Assembly: GCA_022842085.1 (NCBI GenBank)
Contig: JALHQF010000038.1
Span: forward strand, 1 to 5,278
DNA length: 5,278 bases
Direction: 5' to 3'
DNA from: Patescibacteria group bacterium
GTDB lineage: Bacteria; Patescibacteriota; UBA1384; CAILIB01
Both the position numbers and the translations under genes were made by a program. The first letter of the stretch is position 1; each line of letters starts with the position of its first letter. The notes under the pieces are model-generated. The model saw only the letters and a list, made by a program, of their open reading frames with translations. It made no database searches and was not told the DNA's origin. Positions 1-5,278 of this stretch are shown piece after piece.

Positions 1-14
1 TACTATTACAATAC

Positions 15-43
15 AAAAAACGGCCCACCCCGAGGGGTGGACC
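15..43 (-). terminator. Rho-independent terminator of the two-gene exported-protein operon
   Basis: Read on the minus strand, GGTCCACCC and GGGTGGGCC pair around a CTCG loop. The stem is about 9 bp, GC-rich, with one G-U pair, and is followed by a run of six T (15-20). It starts 15 bases after the stop codon of the upstream gene. This is a textbook intrinsic terminator and marks the 3' end of the transcript carrying both exported-protein genes. Confidence 0.9.
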
Positions 44-58
44 TTGTGTTCCTACAAC

Positions 59-961
59 CTAGCCGCCTCGGCGGCCTTGGTCGTAGTTTTCGATGTTGTT
101 GGGCGGCGTGGACGGGGGTCCAGCCGGGGGCGAAATCGGCGGAGGCGGAGGGCCTCCGGTCTTGGTGGGCTTCGGACAGTGCACCCGACCCCCGCCAGCG
201 GTGAAGTTGAAGAAGGCATTCCAGCCTCCCCCACCCGACGACCAGCCGGCGTAGCTCCACCCCTGCCAGCCAGATCCGAAGAACTGACGGACAGGCACCT
301 CGACGATCCGCTCCACAATCCGCTCGGGACCGGGCACCTGAACAACGCGCTCAGGCCCCGGTACTTCGCGAACCTCGGTACGCACCTGAATGGGAACATC
401 GATGTTCCCCCGGATGCTGAAGCGCTCGACCAGAATGCCTCGCGCCTCATTCCCACACCGCTGCATGCGGTGCAGCCGGAAGAGGTTTACCGTCGTGAGC
501 ACGTAGGTGCCCATGGACGCCATCTCCCAAGTGATCCGCTGCCCCACTAGGGACACGATCAGTGGTTCGCTGTCGCGAACCGGGCCCGAAAGCCACTGGT
601 GCGCAAACTTGGAGACGATGATCGTACCTTGCGGGAAGCTGCGCACGAACTGTCCCGGCGCGAGATCGCGCTTCGGTACAGAAAGGTCAGCTCGCATATA
701 GCTCGTGCCACGGCGAGCCGCAGCGTCGAGCCGCTCGGAGAGCGAAGGCTGCCCAGAGGCAACCGTCACTACCGAAACGTCCGGCTGGCCTTGCCAGTAC
801 ACGCCATGCGCCTTGTGGAGCACGTCGAGCTGGAGGCCGGCCTGAGAGAACACTCCCTTGGTCGGGTTCGTTGCCACGGACGGAGCCGTGGCGGACTGCG
901 AGAAGCTCATAGCCACCAACAAGGTGGAGATGAGCATGGTGAGGATTGATCTTAGTTTCAT
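59..961 (-). CDS. Exported protein with VPGPER repeats, Gly/Trp-rich segment and proline-rich tail, function unknown
   Basis: A 300-residue protein that I do not recognise. Residues 1 to about 24 form a signal peptide: basic start (MKLR), hydrophobic core ILTMLISTLLVAM, then a small-residue region SFSQSATA where cleavage is likely. Residues 30-195 look like a mixed globular domain. Residues 198-224 repeat a VPGPER(V/I)V unit with a shorter RIVEVPV copy. Residues 227-258 are rich in Gly, Trp and Phe. Residues 263-288 are proline-rich, including five consecutive prolines, and the end is GRRGG. Only two cysteines are present (169 and 262), a possible disulfide if exported. The ATG lies one base after the stop of the upstream gene, with GGAGAAGGAG at 966-975 as ribosome site, so the two are co-transcribed and probably translationally coupled. 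The stop is TAG, followed by the terminator. A surface, adhesive or structural role is an inference from composition only. Confidence 0.85.
   Translation of the reverse strand: MKLRSILTMLISTLLVAMSFSQSATAPSVATNPTKGVFSQAGLQLDVLHKAHGVYWQGQPDVSVVTVASGQPSLSERLDAAARRGTSYMRADLSVPKRDLAPGQFVRSFPQGTIIVSKFAHQWLSGPVRDSEPLIVSLVGQRITWEMASMGTYVLTTVNLFRLHRMQRCGNEARGILVERFSIRGNIDVPIQVRTEVREVPGPERVVQVPGPERIVERIVEVPVRQFFGSGWQGWSYAGWSSGGGGWNAFFNFTAGGGRVHCPKPTKTGGPPPPPISPPAGPPSTPPNNIENYDQGRRGG
290..370 (-). repeat. Degenerate coding repeat for VPGPER(V/I)V units
   Basis: Codons for residues 198-224 of the exported protein encode two consecutive copies of VPGPER followed by V-V-Q or I-V-E, then a shorter RIVEVPV copy. 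At the DNA level the two full copies are related but not identical (for example cgctcgggaccgggcac against cgctcaggccccggtac on the plus strand). The protein repeat is therefore maintained while the bases have drifted. Pro-Gly plus alternating charged and beta-branched residues suggests an extended linker or stalk. Confidence 0.75.
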
Positions 962-962
962 C

Positions 963-1973
963 TTACTCCTTCTCCACCAGCTGGCCCTGGTGGAATGTGT
1001 ATTCCACCACGCGACCAGCGCGGTTCGTCAGTCGAACTCCGCTCCCCTGCTCTTGGGCTTTTGGCACCTTGAGCAAGAAAACGTAGAAGCCTTGTCGCTG
1101 CTGGTTAACCCCGTAGGAGGCTTTCACTTCCCCGTTGTAGAGGTACTCCAGCGTTGCGGCGCTCCCTGCTTCAACCACGATGGCGTGAGCCTCGGCCGTT
1201 CCGCGCTGCATGTCGAGCGAAGCTCGCAGCAGTTGCGGGTCGACCTGGGGCTGCGCCGGTTGAGGCGGGTCTTGGCGAGGCGGCTCGGCTTGGATTGAAT
1301 CCTGACGAGGAGCAGGCTGGTCGAAGAACCCTCTCGGGTACACGACCTCCCACGACCCCGCTTGGATGTTGTCCTTCTTGAGCCCGGTTCGCCAGGGGAT
1401 GAACAGCACGTTGACGTAACGAGCGCCGGTAACGGCCCCCACCACGTTGGTGCTGATCTTCCAGCGACCCTCCGGCAATGCCGGGGTAACCCCCCTCCAC
1501 GTGTCCCCCACTTGCGTGAGCTCTACGTAGAAGATCTGCTGTTCGACCGCTGCCAGCTGTTCGCTGGAGAGACGGAGGCGTCGCAGCCCTTCCGGGTTGT
1601 CGATGTCCGGGCTTGACTGCTGGTCGTTGAATGCAGCCAGCCGATTGCCAAGAATCTGGGCTAGGCGATCCTTCGCCTCGAGATTTTCGATCTCGAGCTT
1701 GAGGACCATACGCCGGGGCTGATCCCCATTTCGCGCACCAATCACTCGGCGGGCGAAGATGAGGCGGTCGCCCGCTTCGGTGGGTGCGGCGCCAATCTGT
1801 GGCCAAAGATGCTCGGCAACGCCCGGCTTGGCAATCCAGATTTGGTCCAAAATGCCGGGCATTTGGGTCGACTCGGAAGTCCCGATCCCCAGACCGAGCT
1901 GCTGTTGGGCGAGGCTCGCTCCTGGCAACGCCAGTGCGAGCAAGACGACGAAAAGAAAAAGAAGCTTTCTCAT
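963..1973 (-). CDS. Exported cysteine-free protein with Pro/Gln linker, function unknown
   Basis: A 336-residue protein that I do not recognise. The start is the ATG at 1973 because AGGAG lies 7 bases upstream (1981-1985) and it begins a classic signal peptide: MRK, a hydrophobic run LLFLFVVLLALAL, PGASLA, with likely cleavage after A22. An ATG 48 bases further upstream is in frame but has no ribosome site and would bury the signal peptide. Residues 23-215 form one region with a charged, probably helical stretch around 92-145 and beta-like segments near 147-212. Residues 219-246 are a Pro/Gln-rich linker. Residues 247-336 look like a small beta-rich domain. There is no cysteine and no second membrane segment, so it is probably secreted or periplasmic/cell-surface. 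The stop TAA (963-965) is one base before the next ATG. Its partner is also exported, which suggests that they act together outside the membrane. Confidence 0.87.
   Translation of the reverse strand: MRKLLFLFVVLLALALPGASLAQQQLGLGIGTSESTQMPGILDQIWIAKPGVAEHLWPQIGAAPTEAGDRLIFARRVIGARNGDQPRRMVLKLEIENLEAKDRLAQILGNRLAAFNDQQSSPDIDNPEGLRRLRLSSEQLAAVEQQIFYVELTQVGDTWRGVTPALPEGRWKISTNVVGAVTGARYVNVLFIPWRTGLKKDNIQAGSWEVVYPRGFFDQPAPRQDSIQAEPPRQDPPQPAQPQVDPQLLRASLDMQRGTAEAHAIVVEAGSAATLEYLYNGEVKASYGVNQQRQGFYVFLLKVPKAQEQGSGVRLTNRAGRVVEYTFHQGQLVEKE
966..975 (-). promoter_or_regulatory. Shine-Dalgarno for the second exported-protein gene, inside the end of the first
   Basis: GGAGAAGGAG overlaps the last sense codons (Glu-Lys-Glu) of the upstream gene. 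The closer GGAG core ends 4 bases before the ATG and the farther one 10 bases before. With the one-base gap between genes, this points to coupled translation. Confidence 0.7.
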
Positions 1974-1980
1974 CTGATTT

Positions 1981-1985
1981 CTCCT
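1981..1985 (-). promoter_or_regulatory. Shine-Dalgarno AGGAG that fixes the start at 1973
   Basis: AGGAG with a 7-base spacer to the ATG is optimal. It decides between this start and the in-frame ATG at 2021, which lacks any comparable site. Confidence 0.8.
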
Positions 1986-1998
1986 GTTGTAAAGGTCC

Positions 1999-2014
1999 GC
2001 TCCGGGGATGGAGC
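1999..2014 (-). other. Leader hairpin nearest the start codon
   Basis: GCTCC and GGAGC form a perfect 5-bp stem around a 6-base loop. It lies 13 bases upstream of the AGGAG ribosome site, so it could influence access to it. It has no T run and is therefore not a terminator. It is the third of three hairpins in a row in this leader. Confidence 0.45.
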
Positions 2015-2030
2015 TTCCCATGTGCTCGCA

Positions 2031-2059
2031 CTGAGGGGGTTCGAACCCCTATAGCTCAG
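2031..2059 (-). other. Leader hairpin containing a tRNA T-arm-like stem-loop
   Basis: Outer stem CTGAG/CTCAG and inner stem GGGG/CCCC enclose TTCGAA, with a 5-base bulge on one side. On the minus strand, 2034-2050 reads as a perfect tRNA T-arm: AGGGG, a 7-base loop TTCGAAC, and CCCCT. The next 7 bases would be the 3' acceptor strand (CAGTGCG), but no complementary 5' acceptor strand, anticodon arm or CCA end was found. It is either a tRNA fragment or an unrelated palindrome: the GGGGTTCGAACCCC core is self-complementary. Confidence 0.45.
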
Positions 2060-2063
2060 CACT

Positions 2064-2089
2064 GGAATGCGCGCGGTGGCGCGAATTCC
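2064..2089 (-). other. Strong GC-rich leader hairpin
   Basis: GGAAT/ATTCC and CGCGC/GCGCG form two 5-bp stems stacked around one G-A mismatch, closed by a 4-base loop. It is the most stable of the three leader hairpins. It has no following T run on either strand, so it is not a terminator. The symmetry could also serve as a protein-binding site in DNA. Confidence 0.5.
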
Positions 2090-2308
2090 GCTACCGAGTG
2101 GTGTGTTTTGATTTGGAGAGAGAACCCTAGCCAGGGCAAAGGCGTGTCAGCGAAAACTGGCAGGATACCTGCACCAAAGTGCATTATTTGGACCCGCGCA
2201 GTGTTGAGTTCACAGAGCAGTCATCCACGTGCCCCAGCCAGGGTACTTCCTCCAAGTGCGATCTGGTGATGTCCGAATCGCAAGCAATAAATCATAAAAG
2301 TTGGCTTC
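2090..2308. other. Intergenic stretch without a recognisable gene
   Basis: No convincing coding region or RNA gene is seen. The open frames here have no ribosome site or family resemblance. Small inverted repeats occur: GCAGG/CCTGC at 2160-2172, an overlapping GCAC/GTGC at 2171-2182, and CCCT/AGGG at 2125-2136. The 8-mer AGCCAGGG is present at 2236-2243, with a near copy at 2130-2136. If the promoter at 2286-2314 is real, this stretch is transcribed as part of an unusually long 5' leader of the exported-protein operon. Confidence 0.4.
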
Positions 2309-2314
2309 TGTCAA
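2286..2314 (-). promoter_or_regulatory. Possible sigma70-type promoter for the exported-protein operon
   Basis: A perfect -35 box TTGACA lies on the minus strand at 2309-2314. At a 17-base spacing the -10 candidate is TTTATT (2286-2291, 4 of 6 matches). A better -10 match, TATGAT (2291-2296), sits only 12 bases away, which is too close. It is the best promoter candidate between cysS and the exported-protein genes. The -35 box also overlaps a small GTTG/CAAC inverted repeat followed by TTTT, which could instead be a weak terminator for cysS. Confidence 0.35.
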
Positions 2315-2342
2315 CCCTTATGCAATATTCCCTACCTGTAGA

Positions 2343-3683
2343 TTACCTTGCAAAGAGCTCGAAACCAGAAGCAGTATCACGAACCTCAAAACCAGCGGCT
2401 GCGATTTCAGCTCGAAGACGATCTGATTCGGTCCAGTTACCAGCCTGGCGTGCTACCTCTCGCGCATTTGCAAGCGCGGTAACCGCACTTGGAACCTGCG
2501 TCGAGGCAGTAATGCCAAGTGCAAGTACACCCTCCACCTGCTCCCAGAAGCTCTTGGGGGCATCCTGGTTGGTGTCGATGAGGGCCAGCAGCCCTGGAAG
2601 ATCGAGGTCGTCACTGAGGCGCTCCTGGAGCCCCAGGAGCAGCTCTGGGGCCACACCCTCTGGTGCAGCCTGGTACCGCTCGCGCCAGCGCTTCAGGCGA
2701 CTCTGGGCGGCCTCCACTGCTTCCCAGGTAAAGTTAATGGGACTTCGGTAGTGGGTGCCATACGTAAAGAGCTTGAAGGCAAGTGGATCAATCCCCCGCC
2801 CTTGTAACTGAGCGATGGTGTAATCGTTCTGCAAGCTCTTGGACATTTTTCCCCCATCAACCGTGAGGAACGCCACATGCATCCAGTGTCGTGCCAGCTC
2901 TACACCATGTCGCGCCTCACTCTGAGCGATTTCATCCGTATGGTGCACGGCGATGTGGTCTTGCCCACCGCAGTGGATATCCACCGTCTCACCTATGCTC
3001 TTAGCGATAATTGCTGAGCACTCTATGTGCCAACCAGGGAAACCGAGTCCCCACGGGCTCTCCCACTCCATGTGTCGCTCACCTGGTGTTGTGGAAAACT
3101 TCCAGAGAGCAAAGTCTGTGAGGCTGCGCTTCTCACCAATCTCCACGCGCGCACCTGCCTGGAGCGATTGCGCATCAAGGCGAGCCAGCTTGCCGTAGTC
3201 GGAAATACTCGTGCTGTCGAAGTAGACGCCATCGCTCGTAACGTAGGTATGTCCCTTTGCCTCTAGGTCTTGGATGAAGGTGATTTGCTCGGCAATGGTG
3301 TCGGTTGCCTTTACCAAGCTATCTGGACGCTCAAGGTTGAGTGTTTCCATGTCTTGCAGGAACACTTGAGTATAGTGAGCAGCTACTTCCCAGGCAGTTT
3401 TACCCTCTCGCCTTGCACCAACTGCCATCTTGTCTTCTCCTTCATCACCATCTCCCACCAGGTGGCCCACATCGGTAATATTCATCACTCGGTACACACC
3501 GTGACCGAGGTAGCGCAGGGCTCGCACCAGCGCATCCTCTGCAATGAATGAGCGAAAGTTGCCAATGTGCGCCGCTCCGTACACGGTAGGGCCACAGGTG
3601 TAAACCGTAACCCGACTTGGGTCTACGGGACGTAGAGGCTCCTGAGTTCGAGTGAGCGTATTGTAGAGCTCGAAGTTTCCCAC
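2343..3683 (-). CDS. cysS: Cysteinyl-tRNA synthetase
   Basis: A class I aminoacyl-tRNA synthetase that activates cysteine with ATP and charges tRNA-Cys in the cytoplasm. The 446 residues match the family length. The N-terminal YTCGPTVY motif carries C30. The HIGH signature appears as HIGN (39-42). The zinc ligands are C30, C222 (in GWHIEC), H247 and E251 (in HHTDE), with family-like spacing. KMSKS is at 279-283 and is followed by the helical C-terminal region that contacts the tRNA. The start is GTG, directly after the TAG of the upstream gene with no gap. AAGGTG at 3692-3697, 8 bases upstream, is a fair ribosome site, and the protein then begins MGNFELYNTLTR as expected for the family. It is the last gene of the topA-recR operon; no strong terminator follows it. 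Identity is secure; the resemblance to Patescibacteria-type enzymes is from memory. Confidence 0.97.
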   Translation of the reverse strand: MGNFELYNTLTRTQEPLRPVDPSRVTVYTCGPTVYGAAHIGNFRSFIAEDALVRALRYLGHGVYRVMNITDVGHLVGDGDEGEDKMAVGARREGKTAWEVAAHYTQVFLQDMETLNLERPDSLVKATDTIAEQITFIQDLEAKGHTYVTSDGVYFDSTSISDYGKLARLDAQSLQAGARVEIGEKRSLTDFALWKFSTTPGERHMEWESPWGLGFPGWHIECSAIIAKSIGETVDIHCGGQDHIAVHHTDEIAQSEARHGVELARHWMHVAFLTVDGGKMSKSLQNDYTIAQLQGRGIDPLAFKLFTYGTHYRSPINFTWEAVEAAQSRLKRWRERYQAAPEGVAPELLLGLQERLSDDLDLPGLLALIDTNQDAPKSFWEQVEGVLALGITASTQVPSAVTALANAREVARQAGNWTESDRLRAEIAAAGFEVRDTASGFELFAR

Positions 3684-4031
3684 CTACAGCGCACCTTTAT
3701 CAAAGAGATCATCCATGGTCAGGGGCGCATCGATGAGCTCCTGGGAGATAGCGCTCCCCTTCGTGCGCTTTGGCGCCGGAGTAGCGTCGGGATTCAGGAG
3801 AGCGGCCTCATCCTCTTCATCCTCGTCATCTTCGACATCAGGGATTGCGGCAAGTGCATCAGGCGCTACAGCGTCAAAGGCCTTGCGCAGCTCCTCTACC
3901 TCTTGGGCCACCTCTTCATCAGTAATGGGATCTTCGTCCTCATCTACCGTATCGGCAGCCTCCTCTAGGTCTTGAGCCTCAAGAGGGTCGAGTATCTCGT
4001 CTGCGGGAAGCGGAGTTGGAACGGGAGGCAT
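3684..4031 (-). CDS. Small, highly acidic protein of unknown function
   Basis: A 115-residue protein that I do not recognise. It has 37 Asp/Glu against 6 Lys/Arg, mostly in two acidic runs (about 21-47 and 65-75), with Ala and Pro between. It has no cysteine, signal peptide or membrane segment, so it is probably cytoplasmic and largely disordered. The C-terminal part after the short basic patch PKRTKG (87-92) is different and looks like a short conserved motif: SAISQELIDAPLTMDDLF (93-110). The ATG lies 5 bases after the recR stop, with no evident Shine-Dalgarno, so it probably depends on reinitiation after recR. The stop TAG abuts the cysS GTG. Placement between recR and cysS in a tight operon supports it as a real gene. 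An acidic partner of a DNA- or RNA-binding protein is only a guess. Confidence 0.8.
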   Translation of the reverse strand: MPPVPTPLPADEILDPLEAQDLEEAADTVDEDEDPITDEEVAQEVEELRKAFDAVAPDALAAIPDVEDDEDEEDEAALLNPDATPAPKRTKGSAISQELIDAPLTMDDLFDKGAL

Positions 4032-4036
4032 GAAAG

Positions 4037-4663
4037 TTAGAGTGATCGCCGCCCCTCAAGGGCTCGCGCCAGGGTGCTTGGGTCGGCGTACTCAATGTCG
4101 CTTCCCATAGGCAGCCCGCGGGCAATTCGGCTTACATGTAGCGTAGGTGGAGCACCCAGGGCTTGCAAGCGGGCTTGGATTTCCGAGGCCGTGGCCTCTC
4201 CCTCTAAGCTTGGATTTGTAGCGAGGATTACTTCTACTTGCGCCCCTGATGCCAGGCGAGCAGACACCCGAGCTTCGAGCTCTCGAATGCGGAGTTGATC
4301 TGGACCAATACCGTCCATTGGCGAAAGGAGCCCGCCTAGTACATGAAACACCCCTTGGTATGCACCCGAACGATCAAGTGCCACCACATCGAGACTTGTG
4401 GCAACTACCGCAATACTCCCCTCATCGCGGCTAGTGTCTCGGCACACGGTACACAGCTCACCTGTGGCAATGTAGCCACAGCGAGTACACGGCTGGAGCC
4501 CCGATTGCACTGACTCAAGCGAGCGTATAAGGCGATTCTGCTCGGGGATTGTCTGCTGCAGCAGGTGGAATGCAAGCCGTGCCGCCATCTTTGGGCCAAT
4601 ACCTGGAAGTCGCGCCAGGGTATCAATGAGGTTCTGCAATGGCTCTGGGAGGCGAGCACTCAT
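4037..4663 (-). CDS. recR: Recombination mediator protein RecR
   Basis: RecR works with RecO (and RecF) to load RecA on SSB-coated single-stranded DNA during gap repair, as a ring-shaped DNA clamp. The 208 residues fit the family (about 200). A helix-hairpin-helix with LPGIGPKMAARLAFHLL spans 19-35. A C4 zinc finger has C59, C62, C71 and C74. A Toprim domain runs from about 83 to 165, with the family signatures HVLGGLLSPMDGIGPD and VILATNPSLEGEAT. The C-terminal RIARGLPMGSDIEYAD and ALEGRR are typical. Unusually, the first Toprim strand reads IAVVATSLD, where RecR normally has VVE plus an acidic or polar residue, so the conserved glutamate is missing. The ATG overlaps the topA TGA by four bases, without a clear ribosome site, indicating coupled translation. 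Confidence 0.96.
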   Translation of the reverse strand: MSARLPEPLQNLIDTLARLPGIGPKMAARLAFHLLQQTIPEQNRLIRSLESVQSGLQPCTRCGYIATGELCTVCRDTSRDEGSIAVVATSLDVVALDRSGAYQGVFHVLGGLLSPMDGIGPDQLRIRELEARVSARLASGAQVEVILATNPSLEGEATASEIQARLQALGAPPTLHVSRIARGLPMGSDIEYADPSTLARALEGRRSL

Positions 4664-5278
4664 GCTGCGTCTGGGTACTTCTCGGCAAAGGCAGCCAGCG
4701 CCTGGTCTTTAAACGGCATCTCGGTACCCTCTTTCTCGAGCTCTGCAATCTTGGCAGGCAGCTGCTGCGGCTTCCAAATAGCAAACTGCACCTTGGGGTA
4801 CGCACTGCTTCCCAGAAAAGTGCCTCGCTTCGCCTTCCGCTCTACGAGCGGCTTACCAGAGATTGGACAGATAAGACCTGTTTCCTTGGTGGCAGTGAGT
4901 GGGAGTGTACCCTTGCACTCTGGGTAGTTTGAACACGAGAGGAAGAGGCCAAAACGTCCGCGCTTCTGCATCATGGGTTTGCCGCACTCGGGGCATGGCA
5001 CGTCGGTTTCTTTACGAAAATCTACGTAGGCAATGTTTGGCGTCTCGGTTTTGACGTGCTCGTTGAATGGACCCCAGAACTTCTGGAGCACACCTTCGTA
5101 CGTAAGCTCAGCGGTAGCAACTTTATCGAGCTCGTCTTCCATACGAGCGGTGAACTCGAGATCCACCACGTCTGGGAAGTGCTGCTTGAGGAGGTCAGTA
5201 ACAGCAATGCCGTAGGTTTCTGGAGCAAGCCGACGCTGCTCGTTGGTAACGTACCCGCGATCGATGAGCGTACTAATG
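4660..5278 (-). CDS. topA: DNA topoisomerase I, C-terminal part (5' end outside the window)
   Basis: A type IA topoisomerase, which relaxes negative supercoils by single-strand passage. Only the last 205 residues are inside the window; the frame stays open to the right edge. The fragment begins ISTLIDRGYV and continues with HFPDVVDLEFTARMEDELD, the conserved end of the catalytic core (the active-site tyrosine lies upstream, outside the window). A four-cysteine zinc ribbon follows (fragment C95, C98, C115, C121; 4915-4995). A second zinc-ribbon-like repeat (4789-4869) keeps CP, GKPLVERK and YPK but has lost three of four cysteines. A Lys/Glu/Ala-rich tail ends in PDAA. The stop TGA overlaps the recR start. 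An internal GTG at 5169 is not the true start because family sequence continues upstream of it. Confidence 0.95.
   Translation of the reverse strand, partial: ISTLIDRGYVTNEQRRLAPETYGIAVTDLLKQHFPDVVDLEFTARMEDELDKVATAELTYEGVLQKFWGPFNEHVKTETPNIAYVDFRKETDVPCPECGKPMMQKRGRFGLFLSCSNYPECKGTLPLTATKETGLICPISGKPLVERKAKRGTFLGSSAYPKVQFAIWKPQQLPAKIAELEKEGTEMPFKDQALAAFAEKYPDAA

Noticed and set aside
44..550. Plus-strand open frame of 168 codons opposite the exported-protein gene.
   Set aside because: It is Arg/Pro-rich, as expected from the antisense of a GC-rich gene, has no ribosome site, and overlaps the terminator-linked minus-strand gene.
1974..2021. Longer start of the exported-protein gene at the ATG at 2021.
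   Set aside because: It has no ribosome site and would put 16 residues before a classic signal peptide; the ATG at 1973 has AGGAG at optimal spacing.
1171..2031. Minus-strand open frame of 286 codons overlapping the first exported-protein gene in another frame.
   Set aside because: Its composition is Arg/Pro/Ala-rich frame-shift noise; the other frame has the signal peptide, the ribosome site and a proper domain layout.
2041..2062. A plus-strand tRNA start, because TATAGCTCAGC resembles a D-arm.
   Set aside because: The other half of the D-stem does not pair properly and no T-arm follows downstream on the plus strand.
2026..2110. A complete tRNA gene on the minus strand.
   Set aside because: The T-arm fits perfectly, but no 5' acceptor strand pairs with CAGTGCG, the region where the anticodon arm should be folds into a 4-base-loop hairpin, and there is no CCA. 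Only a fragment or a look-alike is supported.
2125..2243. Direct repeat AGCCAGGG as a possible array.
   Set aside because: Only one full and one near copy of an 8-mer were found, with no regular spacing; no CRISPR or iteron structure is present.
2179..2751. Plus-strand open frame of 190 codons running into cysS from the intergenic region.
   Set aside because: Most of it is the antisense of cysS, it is Ser/Ala/Arg-rich without family resemblance, and no ribosome site precedes it.
3715..3975. Plus-strand frame encoding long serine runs.
   Set aside because: The poly-Ser is simply the antisense of the Asp/Glu codons of the acidic protein.

Overview
All genes in this window lie on the minus strand, so the biology reads from the right end to the left. 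The organism looks bacterial. The CysRS (for example the stretch from NITDVGHL to GARREGKT), the RecR and the zinc-ribbon topoisomerase I tail recall proteins of Patescibacteria (CPR) or a similar little-studied lineage. This is recognition from memory, not a search, and the fairly high GC is unusual for that group.

Right half (2343-5278): a tightly packed housekeeping operon. It holds the C-terminal part of topA (cut by the window edge), then recR (ATGA overlap with topA), a very acidic 115-residue protein of unknown function (5-nt gap), and cysS (GTG start directly after the preceding stop). Together they cover DNA supercoiling, recombinational repair and cysteine charging. The acidic protein is the unknown member. 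RecR lacks the usual glutamate at the start of its Toprim domain, and the last TopA zinc-ribbon repeat has lost three of its four cysteines.

Middle (1974-2342): about 370 bases without a convincing gene. A TTGACA box just downstream of cysS may be a promoter. Next to the left-hand genes lies a row of three hairpins (1999-2089). One of them contains a perfect tRNA T-arm-like stem-loop, but no complete cloverleaf could be folded. This may be a structured 5' leader or the relic of a tRNA end.

Left part (59-1973): two genes separated by one base, both with signal peptides and strong Shine-Dalgarno sequences, and closed by a clear rho-independent terminator (15-43). Neither protein was recognised. 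The first is a cysteine-free exported protein with a Pro/Gln linker between two parts. The second has a VPGPER-type repeat, a Gly/Trp-rich segment and a polyproline tail. They look like a coordinately made envelope or surface pair and are the most novel part of the window.
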